Of a stretch of 64,000 nt of DNA, positions 43,147-51,198 are shown in pieces; within the stretch, counting starts at the first letter, position 1, and every line of letters begins with the position of its first letter. The notes under the pieces were generated by a model that saw nothing but the letters and a program-made list of their open reading frames with translations, made no database searches and was not told the DNA's origin. Location: positions 1 through 64,000 of the forward strand of contig NZ_AUCT01000023.1 of assembly GCF_000429905.1 (NCBI RefSeq), read 5' to 3'. Origin of the DNA: Desulfatibacillum aliphaticivorans DSM 15576. Lineage in GTDB: Bacteria > Desulfobacterota > Desulfobacteria > Desulfobacterales > Desulfatibacillaceae. Both the position numbers and the translations under genes were made by a program.

Positions 43147-43203
43147 ACTTAAAATCCCTCGGTGCTGCGCACTGTACGAGTTCGATTCTCGTCCCGGGCA
43201 CCA
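43147..43203 (+). pseudogene. tRNA-Leu 3' fragment at the right attachment site
   Basis: The last 57 bp of the tRNA-Leu gene, from the anticodon loop to CCA, identical to 18760-18816. The 5' half is missing (upstream is TTTTTCGT), so it cannot form a tRNA. It marks the right end of the island. Confidence 0.9.
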
Positions 43204-43211
43204 AAAATCCT

Positions 43212-43318
43212 TTATAATCCCGAACGGTTGCGATTTTGACCCTCGCCGCAGCCAACCTGCGTATTTTGCTCCAACCCCGAAATTGCGCCTAAATTGCGCC
43301 CGCAGCATTTTGCCAGGT
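43212..43318 (-). pseudogene. C-terminal stub of a second integrase
   Basis: Corresponds to 18825-18931 with four mismatches, including the same stop codon, and encodes only the last 35 codons of the integrase. After 43318 the sequence jumps to the equivalent of the excisionase start (about 20195), so about 1.26 kb of a sibling element has been lost. Confidence 0.8.
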
Positions 43319-43786
43319 GTTTATCAATAAACGCGGTTTTTTAATTTCAATTGCCAGTTATCATGCCTTCTCAAATCTTTGGCCGACCGGCTCTCAGCCT
43401 GGGTGGGTGCTGATTGTCTGCGCACCCGTGCAGTTGAATGGAATTGATTTGGCCCCCCTATCCAAGGCCGCGGTCCCCCGGTCCCCCGGTCCCCCGAGTC
43501 ATCCGCCATAACTCCTGCGGCGGACAAAGCCCTAAACCTTTTTAAAATCCCATGCGCGCCAGGTTGATAGGGGGGAGGGAGTCCCCGTACGAACAATATG
43601 GAAAAAGACGTCCTGTAGACAAAAAAGGACTCTATTAGAAATAATTTCAAGGGACTAAAAAAAATTTCTTTTTTTAAATTTTTTTCTAAAGTTTTAAGTG
43701 CAAGGCGCCGATAAATAAATGGGAGTGTATATTCGGCCCCATTGGTTCATGAATCAATCATCCTCTCCGTCCAGAGGAGGCGGCGT
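43319..43786. other. Relic of the excisionase-upstream region of a sibling element
   Basis: Positions 43328-43590 resemble 20195-20460: AAACGCGGTT, then CATGCCTTCTCAAAT, GATTGTCTGCGCACCCGTGC, GTCATCCGCCATAAC and a poly-G tract. After it the similarity ends. The rest up to the FliD-like gene is AT-rich (43640-43720) and probably holds its promoter. A 108-codon minus-strand frame here is judged non-coding. Confidence 0.7.
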
Positions 43787-45079
43787 ATGAATATTACAGG
43801 AACCTACAGCAATTACCTCACCATAAGCAGTCTGTTGGCCCCGCTCGGGGCGACCAGTTCGGAATCCACCATATCCACCCTTTTCTCCTCGGTGGTGACC
43901 AAGCTCCAGGATCAACTGAACGAAGCCGCCTTTTCCCGGGAGTCCAGCCAGGCCTTGTCCGAGTTCTATGTGGGAGCGGCCGACTTGGCCGCCAAAGCCG
44001 GCGTGTTGACCCTGGGGGATTACGGGTCCGTTTTTTTCGACCGGACCGCCGCAACCTCCGACGCCAGCGTGGTCACGGCCCAGGCCCGGAACGCCCTTTC
44101 CTCGGAATCCGGGGCTTCCACGGGGAGCTACGCAGTCACGGTGGAGCAGCTTGCAACAGCCCAGGAGAACACGGGGACGGCGCTGGCCAACACGGAAGTC
44201 AGCGTGGTGGAAGAGGGCATTGAACGCTTTAAAATGATCATTGAGGACACCGAGTTTCTGCTGGAAGTGAAGGTGGAGACCGGAGAAACCAATTACAAAG
44301 TCCTGGGCAAAATTGCGGACGCCATCAACGAGGCCGGCGCGGGGGTTACGGCGCAGGTGGTGGACGGCGAGGCGGAAGGAACCAGCGCCTTGCAGCTTAC
44401 ATCGGAAACGACGGGGAACGCGGGCGTATTCCTGCTGGAAGACGTATCCGGAAACGCCGTAGCCGCCACGGGCGCCGCGCTCGTCAGCCAGGAAGCCCAG
44501 AACAGCGTATATTCCATAAACGATGAGGACTACACCTCGTCCTACAACAATATATACTTGGACGGCGGCCAGTTGGCATTGAGCCTGAACGGAGCGGGCG
44601 AGGCGGCCGTCACCGTGGCGCCGGATTCGGAAAACGCGACGAACGCGATCCAGGCTTTTGTGGGCGAATTGAATTCGTTCATCGAATTCTTGCAGGATAA
44701 CGAGCAATACATCACAGGGGACGTGCTAAACTCCCTGACCTCGTATATTGAAGATCAGAAAAGGGGACTGGCGGCCATTGGAATAACCCTGAGCGAGGAC
44801 GGGTATCTGCAGGTGGATGGGGCGGCCTTAAGCCAGGCTGCCTCGGAAGACCTGGAAGGGGTGCAGGATTTGTTTGCCGGCGTGGACGGGCTGGCGGTGC
44901 GTGCGGCCAATTTGACCAACCAGATTGGCGGCGCCCTGCCCTTGAATTACGCCCGGGAGGCGGCCAGCGTCACAGCTTCGGACCTGTTCGACTTGGGGGT
45001 TTACAACTCCTCGTCCTATATCCTGCAAAGCCTGTTGCTGGATCAGGTCCAGGGAACGGTGATTAACACCTATGCTTAA
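43787..45079 (+). CDS. Flagellar capping protein FliD-like
   Basis: A 430-residue protein. The segment FFDRTAATSDASVVTAQARN with GSYAVTVEQLATAQENTG matches the FliD/HAP2 N-terminal domain; helical ends and a beta-rich middle also fit. It is acidic, Ala/Ser-rich and cysteine-free, like exported filament-associated proteins. AGAGGAGG six bases before ATG 43787 fixes the start. No other flagellar gene is nearby, and the first 45 residues differ from classic FliD (no canonical G(L/I)xSGLD motif), so it may be a diverged or orphan capping protein. Confidence 0.65.
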   Translation: MNITGTYSNYLTISSLLAPLGATSSESTISTLFSSVVTKLQDQLNEAAFSRESSQALSEFYVGAADLAAKAGVLTLGDYGSVFFDRTAATSDASVVTAQARNALSSESGASTGSYAVTVEQLATAQENTGTALANTEVSVVEEGIERFKMIIEDTEFLLEVKVETGETNYKVLGKIADAINEAGAGVTAQVVDGEAEGTSALQLTSETTGNAGVFLLEDVSGNAVAATGAALVSQEAQNSVYSINDEDYTSSYNNIYLDGGQLALSLNGAGEAAVTVAPDSENATNAIQAFVGELNSFIEFLQDNEQYITGDVLNSLTSYIEDQKRGLAAIGITLSEDGYLQVDGAALSQAASEDLEGVQDLFAGVDGLAVRAANLTNQIGGALPLNYAREAASVTASDLFDLGVYNSSSYILQSLLLDQVQGTVINTYA

Positions 45080-45190
45080 GGACGGGCCGGGATTTCAGGG
45101 GACGTGACCTTATCTCCGGAAGAAGATAGATTTGCCAAGCATGACGATTGAGATAAGGATTGCGTCCCCGTTTCAGTCAAAAAGCGATTA

Positions 45191-45385
45191 TCAATCCTTG
45201 GGCATTTCCACCCAGATGTCGGCTTCGTTGCCGCACTGGGAGCACGTGGCGTGGCCCTTTTGCTTGTCTTTTTCCTGGGGATGCTCCTCCACTTCCACCA
45301 GGGAGCATGTGATGATCATTTCCGCTTCATTCCCGCATTTTTCGCACTTGCAAACCTGCTTGAATTTCTTCGTCGTCTCAGCCAT
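45191..45385 (-). CDS. Small zinc-ribbon protein
   Basis: A 64-residue protein with two CxxC pairs (CEKCG and CSQCG) separated by about 30 residues, forming one predicted zinc ribbon. AAGGAG precedes ATG 45385. It lies 10 bp after the AI-2E transporter gene on the same strand and is probably co-transcribed. No function can be assigned. Confidence 0.75.
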   Translation of the reverse strand: MAETTKKFKQVCKCEKCGNEAEMIITCSLVEVEEHPQEKDKQKGHATCSQCGNEADIWVEMPKD

Positions 45386-45395
45386 GACACTCTCC

Positions 45396-46493
45396 TTATG
45401 GGTTTTCGGGACCGGCGGGGGAGTCCCCCTTACGCCCGGACCCTTCGTATTTATCCAGCCAAATTCTCAGGAGCACATTAACCAGCGTTGCAAGGGGTAT
45501 GGCGAAAAACAGGCCCCAGACCCCCCATATTCCGCCAAAAAAGAGTACTGCTATAATAATAGCCACGGGATGGAGATTGACAACCTCGGAAAGAAGCAAA
45601 GGCGCCAGGATCTGCCCGTCGAAAATCTGTATGAATCCGTAGGAAGCCACAGCCCACAAGGCTTTCGGCTCCACGCCCCATTGAAAAAATGCGATGAGCC
45701 CCACGGGAAAAAACATGACCGTCACCCCGATGTAGGGAAAGATCACGGACAGGCCCGTGAACAGGGAAAGCAGCAGGGTGTAGTTGAGATCCAAAAATTT
45801 GAACACCGCGAAGCTGAGGCCCCAGATGATGAGAATCTCCCAGCCCTTGCCCCGGACATAGTTGGAAACCTGCCGGTTGACGTCATGCCAGACCGACCGG
45901 GTCAGCCCCATGTCGCTGGGGCGGAACCGAAGCATCCATCCTATGATGATCTCCTTGTCCTTTAAGAAGAAAAAGACCAGAAAAGGCACCAAAACCAAAT
46001 ACACCACCAAAGTCACCAGGGTGTACACCGAGGCCACGGACAGGGAAACCGCCCGTTTTGCAAAGGCCGCAGCGGCGGAATTGCCCATTTCGAAAATCTG
46101 ATCCACCTGGGCCTTGGATATGAACTCGGGATATTTTTCCGGCAGATGCATCAACTGCTTCTGCCCTGTGGAAAGCATGTCGGGGAGTTGTCTCAAGAAC
46201 TGAATGATCTGCTTGGAGATTTGAGGCAAAAGCCAGACCACCAAAATCACCATGGCGCTCAAAAAAAGGACGAACACGATGATCACGCAGGCCAGCCTGG
46301 GAATTTTAAACTGCTGCAAACGGACCACAAGACCGTCCAGCAGATAAGCGATGACGATGCTGACGAACACCGGCATGAGCATTTCACCCAAATACAGGAT
46401 GGAAAGCAGCCCGGTGATCAGCATCAGCACCAGGACCACCATCTGGGGGTCGGACAAATACCGGTCCACCCAATTCTTGATCATGGAAATCAT
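45396..46493 (-). CDS. AI-2E family transporter (PerM/YdiK type)
   Basis: A 365-residue membrane protein with about seven or eight hydrophobic segments. The late block GLSVIFPYIGVTVMFFPVGL, then DGQILAPLLLSEVVNLHPVA and GGIWGVWGLFFAIPLATLV, is the signature of the AI-2E exporter superfamily. Members export AI-2 or act in ion and pH homeostasis; the substrate here is unknown. The ribosome-binding site before ATG 46493 is weak. Confidence 0.88.
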   Translation of the reverse strand: MISMIKNWVDRYLSDPQMVVLVLMLITGLLSILYLGEMLMPVFVSIVIAYLLDGLVVRLQQFKIPRLACVIIVFVLFLSAMVILVVWLLPQISKQIIQFLRQLPDMLSTGQKQLMHLPEKYPEFISKAQVDQIFEMGNSAAAAFAKRAVSLSVASVYTLVTLVVYLVLVPFLVFFFLKDKEIIIGWMLRFRPSDMGLTRSVWHDVNRQVSNYVRGKGWEILIIWGLSFAVFKFLDLNYTLLLSLFTGLSVIFPYIGVTVMFFPVGLIAFFQWGVEPKALWAVASYGFIQIFDGQILAPLLLSEVVNLHPVAIIIAVLFFGGIWGVWGLFFAIPLATLVNVLLRIWLDKYEGSGRKGDSPAGPENP

Positions 46494-46586
46494 ATTTTAA
46501 GCAATTCCTCGCAATATACCTTGTCGCACCGCACGCAGGCCGCAGGTCCGCTGCCCTTTAAAAGGCCGCCCCCTCAGCACGGAAAA

Positions 46587-46994
46587 TCATCCCTGCCACA
46601 GGGTTATGGCGGCTTTGCGCCTGGAACGGAAGCGCACCATGACTTTTTCCAGGGGCGACTCGTGGGGGCCTATGGTGATGAGCGGGGTCTTTTGCACGTC
46701 CTCCTCCACGGCGTACGTGCGCCCCACCCCCACTTCCTTGCTTGATCCGTCCTCAAAAAAAGCCTTGATTTTCGCGACATAAATGGAAGCCCCCTCGGTG
46801 GAGATCCGGAACGCGGTCGCGTTTTTTCCCGCATCAGTGATGTAGATGTAGCCGTTGCCCAGCTTGTTGTTCGCCTCCGGCTTGGGGCTGCCCTGGCCCA
46901 TCATCAGGGGTTCGCCTGCAAAAACCAAAGCAAGGGATAAAAGAAAGAACATGCAGGCGGACAAAGCCAGCCGCGCCAATCGTGCTTTTTTCAT
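46587..46994 (-). CDS. Secreted hypothetical protein
   Basis: A 135-residue protein with a Sec signal peptide (MKKARLARLALSACMFFLLS, likely cleavage after VFAG). The mature part is a small beta-rich domain (KLGNGYIYITDAGKNATAF and VRFRSRRKAAITLWQG). CCAGGAG precedes ATG 46994. No family recognised. It is followed downstream on the same strand by the AI-2E gene after 93 bp. Confidence 0.7.
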   Translation of the reverse strand: MKKARLARLALSACMFFLLSLALVFAGEPLMMGQGSPKPEANNKLGNGYIYITDAGKNATAFRISTEGASIYVAKIKAFFEDGSSKEVGVGRTYAVEEDVQKTPLITIGPHESPLEKVMVRFRSRRKAAITLWQG

Positions 46995-47229
46995 CTTGGA
47001 CTCCTGGATTTGTTGCTGTTTTGAAGCATAAAGGGCGCCAGCCCTCTAGCAAAACTATCTTGAAAGGATACCAAAAATGCAGGGAGGAGGAAAACAAAAA
47101 AGGAAAAATCCAGGGGGCTGAACGGAAAAGGCCCGCCAACGCCGGCTTTTCCCAGGGATTTGGGAGCCCAATGCGCCGCAGGCCCTTAAAAAACGAAATG
47201 GACGAATTTTCGGGGGGAGGAAAGAGCCC

Positions 47230-47421
47230 CTACAACCTGCCGATCATCATGGCAAGCCCCACCGCTGCGCCTATCCAAAATAGGGTTTTGATGCATCCCA
47301 TGCAACGGCCCAGGCCAGCCCGGTCCATGTACCCGGTTCCCAACGAGGTTCTCCGGGTGGAATCCTCGGGAGAGCAAAGAATGTAAATATAATACAAGAA
47401 GTTATCAATATTTATGGCCAT
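47230..47421 (-). CDS. Small membrane protein
   Basis: A 63-residue protein with a C-terminal transmembrane helix (CIKTLFWIGAAVGLAMMIGRL) preceded by a CMGC motif. AGGAGG five bases before ATG 47421 strongly supports translation. No family recognised. Divergent from the LysR gene, 144 bp apart. Confidence 0.6.
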   Translation of the reverse strand: MAINIDNFLYYIYILCSPEDSTRRTSLGTGYMDRAGLGRCMGCIKTLFWIGAAVGLAMMIGRL

Positions 47422-47565
47422 GTCCGCCTCCTGAAACTACGGGTCCTTATGATTTGCACGTTTGTCCGTGAACATCCTTGAAAGTTCATTTGTGCTTGCC
47501 ATAATAAACCCGGAGATATATATTAGTAAAATTAAATTAATTTTTATTTTGGATTAGAAAATCTA

Positions 47566-48528
47566 ATGCTGCCGGACTTCAATCGCCTCAAACTTTTCTA
47601 CCATGTATACGCCCGCCGAAGCGTGGCCGGGGCCGCCAGGGATCTGCACGTAACCCAATCCGCGGTCAGCCAGGGGCTCGCCAAGCTGGAGGAGGAGCTG
47701 GAAACCCCGCTCTTCACCCGGGTGCACAAGGGCATCGTGCCCACTCCCGCGGCGGAAAGCCTGTTCAACATGGTCAAGCCCTTTGTGGAGGAGTTGGAAA
47801 GCGAGCTGCGGAGTTTTGCGGCTTCCAAGAAGCAGCCCTGGGGGCTTTTGCGGGTGGGGTCGCCCCGGATGTTCGGCAAGATTTACATGCTCCGGGTCTT
47901 TGCGTCCTTTCGGGAGAAATATCCGGAGGTCAGCTTTTTTCTAGAGCTCGGAGGCCAGGAAAAGCTGTTGAACATGGTCCGGGCCGGGGACCTGGATTTT
48001 ACCTTTTCGGACATTTTTTTTGCGGAAAAGGCGGATTTGTCCGGCCTGCGGGATTTCGCGGTGGAGCCGGTGATCGAGGAGGAGGTGATCCTGGCTTGCT
48101 CCACCCGGTATTATGAGGAGCGCATTCGGGGGGATCATTCGTTAAAGCATCTGCTGACATTGGATTATCTGGCTTTCCGGCCGGACCAGTTGATTCTGCG
48201 GGGATGGTTCAAGCACCATTTCAAACGCCAGGCGCCGCGCCTGAACATATCCCTCACCGTGGACAACATTCAGGCCGTCATCGCGGCCATCGACGAACAC
48301 ATGGGCCTGGGCGTGATCGCCTCTCACCTGGCCTGGGAGCAAATCAGCCGGGGGGACATCATGGCAGTCCATACCAACAAGCCGCCCATCTCCAATACGA
48401 TCTCCCTGGTGCAACTGGCTAACAAAGTCCCCAGTCTCACGGAAAAAGTCTTCCTGCGGCATTTCCACAAATCCATGGCCGCCATGGAAATGCACAAGGA
48501 CTTTTTCAAGCTCTGGCCCCAGCCTTGA
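47566..48528 (+). CDS. LysR family transcriptional regulator
   Basis: A 320-residue LysR protein: N-terminal winged helix (FNRLKLFYHVYARRSVAGAA, VTQSAVSQGLAKLEEEL) and a C-terminal periplasmic-binding-like effector domain. No good ribosome-binding site is visible before ATG 47566; the region upstream is AT-rich. The gene it controls may be the divergent small membrane protein. Ligand unknown. Confidence 0.9.
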   Translation: MLPDFNRLKLFYHVYARRSVAGAARDLHVTQSAVSQGLAKLEEELETPLFTRVHKGIVPTPAAESLFNMVKPFVEELESELRSFAASKKQPWGLLRVGSPRMFGKIYMLRVFASFREKYPEVSFFLELGGQEKLLNMVRAGDLDFTFSDIFFAEKADLSGLRDFAVEPVIEEEVILACSTRYYEERIRGDHSLKHLLTLDYLAFRPDQLILRGWFKHHFKRQAPRLNISLTVDNIQAVIAAIDEHMGLGVIASHLAWEQISRGDIMAVHTNKPPISNTISLVQLANKVPSLTEKVFLRHFHKSMAAMEMHKDFFKLWPQP

Positions 48529-48590
48529 ATCGGTTATCGGCATATTTTTACTTGAAATGTCCAAGGGATTGACACGCTGCATCTATATTT

Positions 48591-48619
48591 TAACCACGGA
48601 AAACACGGAATACACGGAA
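48591..48619. repeat. Left inverted repeat flanking the GxxExxY gene
   Basis: TAACCACGGAAAACACGGAA followed by TACACGGAA: a block of CACGGAA motifs. Its first 20 bp are the exact reverse complement of 49008-49027. A 12-bp direct repeat GCATATTTTTAC lies outside each arm (48540-48551 and 49039-49050). Confidence 0.8.
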
Positions 48620-48620
48620 A

Positions 48621-48998
48621 TTAAAACGCGAAACGCTGGATTTGGGCTTTGGGGTAGCTTCCGAAATTTATCAACAATCCCAACTTCAGGCCGGAGCCTT
48701 TCAGATAGTTAATTATCTGAGCTTGATGTTCTGCAGCAATTTCTTTAACCGCCTTGATTTCAAGAATAATCTGACTGTAGCAAACCAAATCAGGCTTATA
48801 GAACTGCTGTAATATACGCCCTTTATAATTGAGTTTCAGGTCGGGCTGAGCCACAAAAGGTACTCCCCTTGCCGACAACTCCGTTTCCAAGCATTCCTGA
48901 TAGACGGCCTCCAGGAATCCGCAGCCCATTTCACTGTATACCTCGAATACTGCGCCTCTGATGACATAGGTCTCTCTTTCAAAGATCAAATTGCTCAT
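48621..48998 (-). CDS. GxxExxY family protein
   Basis: A 125-residue protein with the family motif as GFLEAVY (residues about 27-33), and YKPDLVCYSQIILEIKAVKE, which has the D...ExK spacing of PD-(D/E)XK nuclease folds. The family is scattered and is often found between copies of CACGGAA-type repeats, as here. The function is unknown; a nuclease fold is inferred. The ribosome-binding site is weak. It overlaps neither neighbour. Confidence 0.85.
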   Translation of the reverse strand: MSNLIFERETYVIRGAVFEVYSEMGCGFLEAVYQECLETELSARGVPFVAQPDLKLNYKGRILQQFYKPDLVCYSQIILEIKAVKEIAAEHQAQIINYLKGSGLKLGLLINFGSYPKAQIQRFAF

Positions 48999-49007
48999 TT
49001 CTGTGCC

Positions 49008-49027
49008 TTCCGTGTTTTCCGTGGTTA
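49008..49027. repeat. Right inverted repeat flanking the GxxExxY gene
   Basis: TTCCGTGTTTTCCGTGGTTA, the exact reverse complement of 48591-48610. It lies just upstream of the GxxExxY start codon. The gap from 49028 to 49294 has no gene. Confidence 0.8.
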
Positions 49028-49294
49028 ATCCTATTGATGCATATTTTTACATCCGTTGCATCACATTGGACCCACACGACCAGCCGCCCAATCTTAAAAA
49101 CCCAATTACTCCCTATTGATGCCCTATAGGAACAAAAAAGGCATTCATGCCGGTTATCCGGTTACATGCTCCGAATATAGGCTTTTGATCAATTTGATTT
49201 ATGAGACAAGTGAATAGTAGCAAATAAAATCAGGCATGTACAATTGAAACAGTCCCGGGACACCGAACACCTATTCAGGGAGGGAACGACGATC

Positions 49295-49324
49295 TTCCGT
49301 GTCTTCCGTGCTTTCCGTGGTTAA
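49295..49324. repeat. Further copy of the CCGTG repeat block
   Basis: TTCCGTGTCTTCCGTGCTTT followed by CCGTGGTTAA, in the same orientation as the right arm at 49008. It sits 37 bp past the stop of the DUF2284 gene. Confidence 0.75.
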
Positions 49325-49361
49325 TTGACTTTTTTTTACGACAAGCTCAAAACGATTCCGA

Positions 49362-49955
49362 TCACCCAACAATCAGCAAGCCGTACAGGGGTATGAAGTC
49401 TTCTTTGCCGGCGGCGCCGTTATTGACCACCAGGGGAGGCCAGTCGGCGGCTTTGGCCAGGGCGGAGACGTCGATGCCGTAGCCGGACATGGAGGGCCGG
49501 GCCAAGTCGGGATTCCGGCAGGCGCCGTTGCGGGCCGTGACGTTGCAATCGGGCTGATCGGCGCAGAACATGTTCTTGCACGATCCTCCGGCAAAGGCGC
49601 GGGCTTTGTCAAAGCCCAGTTCCAGGGCCCTATTCTCCAGGCTGGCGGCGATGGTGTGAACCTGGCCTTGAATATCGTGGATTTTAGAGGAGTAGACGTC
49701 GTCTTTTTTGGCCATTAGACGAAAAAACAAGGCCTTAGTGTAGGAAGGCAATTGCTTTTTCAGGGATTCGGGGCCGCCCACGTGAGGGGGACAGCTGGCG
49801 GCGACGCCGTAATTGGGGCACCTTGGATTTTGGCAAAGGGCGGCCAAATTCTCTTTAGCGTCAATAATTGTTGCGTCAAGGAGCACGGCGGAGTCCGCAC
49901 CCAGTTCACAAGCGAAATTCTGTAGCTCCGTGAGATTTTTTTGTTCCACCGCCAT
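49362..49955 (-). CDS. DUF2284 metal-binding protein
   Basis: A 197-residue cysteine-rich protein. Cys groups CQNPRCPNYGVAASCPPH and GGSCKNMFCADQPDCNVTAR match DUF2284, a predicted metal- or Fe-S-binding family frequent in anaerobes. Ends with SGYGIDVSALAKAADWPPLV. It overlaps the 3' end of the histidine kinase gene by 50 bp and is probably translated from the same mRNA. Function unknown. Confidence 0.8.
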   Translation of the reverse strand: MAVEQKNLTELQNFACELGADSAVLLDATIIDAKENLAALCQNPRCPNYGVAASCPPHVGGPESLKKQLPSYTKALFFRLMAKKDDVYSSKIHDIQGQVHTIAASLENRALELGFDKARAFAGGSCKNMFCADQPDCNVTARNGACRNPDLARPSMSGYGIDVSALAKAADWPPLVVNNGAAGKEDFIPLYGLLIVG

Positions 49956-51186
49956 TATCCATAGGCAAAGTAAAAGAAAAGCGGGCGCCCGCAGGTGTGG
50001 CGTTTTCCGCGCGAATAGTCCCGTTGTGGGCTATAACGGCCATCTGGCAGAAAGCCAGGCCAAGGCCGGTCGAATAAGCCCTGTTCTGGTCAGCCTCGTT
50101 CACGCGGACGAATTTGTCAAATATTTTCTCTTCAAAGCCGTCGGGGATTCCCGGGCCGCTGTCCTCCACAAAAAAGACAATCTGGTTGGGTTTGGGGGTG
50201 CTGTACCCCAGGATAATGCCCCCGCCCGCGTCCGTGTAGGATATGGCGTTGACCAACAGGTTTTGAAGCACCCGCGAAAGAAGGATTTTATCGGCATTGA
50301 ACAGGCAGTTCTCCCCGTCATGAGGGATTTCCTTGGCGAACCGGATTTCCTTGATCATGGCCATGCCTGAAAGGCTGGACAAGGCGTCGTCGATGATTTC
50401 AATGGGGTTGACCGGAGTCAGATAGAGCTTTAGGCGGCCCTCCTCCATTTTGGTGATTTCCAGCATGTCCGACACCATGCGATAAAGGCTGTCGCAGGCG
50501 GTGCGGGAGGACTGGATGAACTCCAGGTTTTCGCCTTTAACGGTGTAGGTGAGGAGATCCAGGTTGGCCACCATTTCGGAAATAGGGCCTTTAAGGTCGT
50601 GCACCAGCATATTGAAAAGCTGATCCTTGGCTTTTTCCACCTTGCGCAGTTCCAGGTTTTTTTTACGGAGCTTTTCCTTGCTTTTCTTAAGGGATTGGGT
50701 CAGGCGCTGATTTTCGATGGCCATAATAAAATGCCCGGCGATGTTCAGCACAAACTCCTGCTCTTTGGGGGACAGGAGATCCAGCACGACCTTATCGGTA
50801 AGGTTAAGCACGCCCATGACCTTTTTCCCGGCCATGAGCGGCACGGAAAAATAGGCGTTCTTTTTGTAATGGTCAAATTTTTGAGGAAACTGGCAGTCCA
50901 GGGCGCAATCCACATAAAGGGGCTTTTTATTCTCGGCCACCCAGGCGGACGGGCTGTTTTCGTCATCCAGGCTTTGGGAGACGCCGATCAATTCGGGCCT
51001 GGACGAGGCGGCCACCTGCAGGGATTTTCTCCCTTTCATGAGCATGATGGAGCCCTTGGCCATGCCCGAGCATTGCATGATTTCTTCAAGGATTTTTTGA
51101 AGTTTATCCTCAAACCCGATTTTTGCGTCATTGGAAATACTCACGACGCGGGCGAAGGTTTGAAGCACGTCTGCAGCGTTATCCAT
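49906..51186 (-). CDS. GAF-domain sensor histidine kinase
   Basis: A 426-residue cytoplasmic kinase: GAF-like sensor (about 15-160), coiled coil (165-190), HisKA with phosphoacceptor His196 (NMLVHDLKGPISEM), and an ATPase domain with N box NLLVNAISYTDAGGG, G1 DSGPGIPDGFEEKIFDKF and G2 GLGLAFC. No membrane segment. GAGAGG precedes ATG 51186. It follows the REC-TPR response regulator by 12 bp, and the two likely form a pair. Confidence 0.9.
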   Translation of the reverse strand: MDNAADVLQTFARVVSISNDAKIGFEDKLQKILEEIMQCSGMAKGSIMLMKGRKSLQVAASSRPELIGVSQSLDDENSPSAWVAENKKPLYVDCALDCQFPQKFDHYKKNAYFSVPLMAGKKVMGVLNLTDKVVLDLLSPKEQEFVLNIAGHFIMAIENQRLTQSLKKSKEKLRKKNLELRKVEKAKDQLFNMLVHDLKGPISEMVANLDLLTYTVKGENLEFIQSSRTACDSLYRMVSDMLEITKMEEGRLKLYLTPVNPIEIIDDALSSLSGMAMIKEIRFAKEIPHDGENCLFNADKILLSRVLQNLLVNAISYTDAGGGIILGYSTPKPNQIVFFVEDSGPGIPDGFEEKIFDKFVRVNEADQNRAYSTGLGLAFCQMAVIAHNGTIRAENATPAGARFSFTLPMDNGGGTKKSHGATEFRL

Positions 51187-51198
51187 TAAAACCTCTCA

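Larger units (their letters stand above)
18817..43203. mobile_element. 24.4-kb tRNA-Leu island carrying a type III-A CRISPR system (satellite-like)
   Basis: Bounded by direct repeats of the tRNA-Leu 3' half. Left-end genes are a tyrosine integrase, an AlpA/MerR-like excisionase candidate, a second tyrosine recombinase, a helicase-like protein and a primase-helicase, in the order seen in P4-like satellites. The rest is a MerR regulator and the CRISPR-Cas locus. All genes are on the minus strand. No relaxase, type IV secretion, capsid or terminase gene is visible, so it cannot transfer by itself with what is seen here; a helper phage or conjugative element would be needed. Confidence 0.8.
43147..43318. 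repeat. Right attachment-site repeat (attR region)
   Basis: Counterpart of 18760-18931, offset by exactly 24,387 bp: 91 identical bp followed by 81 bp with four mismatches. It continues past the tRNA into an integrase tail, showing that the DNA to the right of the island also came from a related element. Confidence 0.88.

Noticed and set aside
43147..43203. A second tRNA-Leu gene
   Set aside because: Only the 3' half is present, so it cannot fold; it is the attR copy.
18817..43203. Calling the island a conjugative element (ICE)
   Set aside because: No relaxase, coupling protein or type IV secretion gene can be seen in it.
43324..43650. 108-codon minus-strand frame and its counterpart at 20194-20388
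   Set aside because: Both lie in the duplicated non-coding element region, start without a ribosome-binding site and differ by length and composition changes.
45132..45965. 277-codon plus-strand frame opposite the AI-2E transporter
   Set aside because: Composition (Gln/His/Lys/Pro-rich) and overlap with two minus-strand genes mark it as a shadow.
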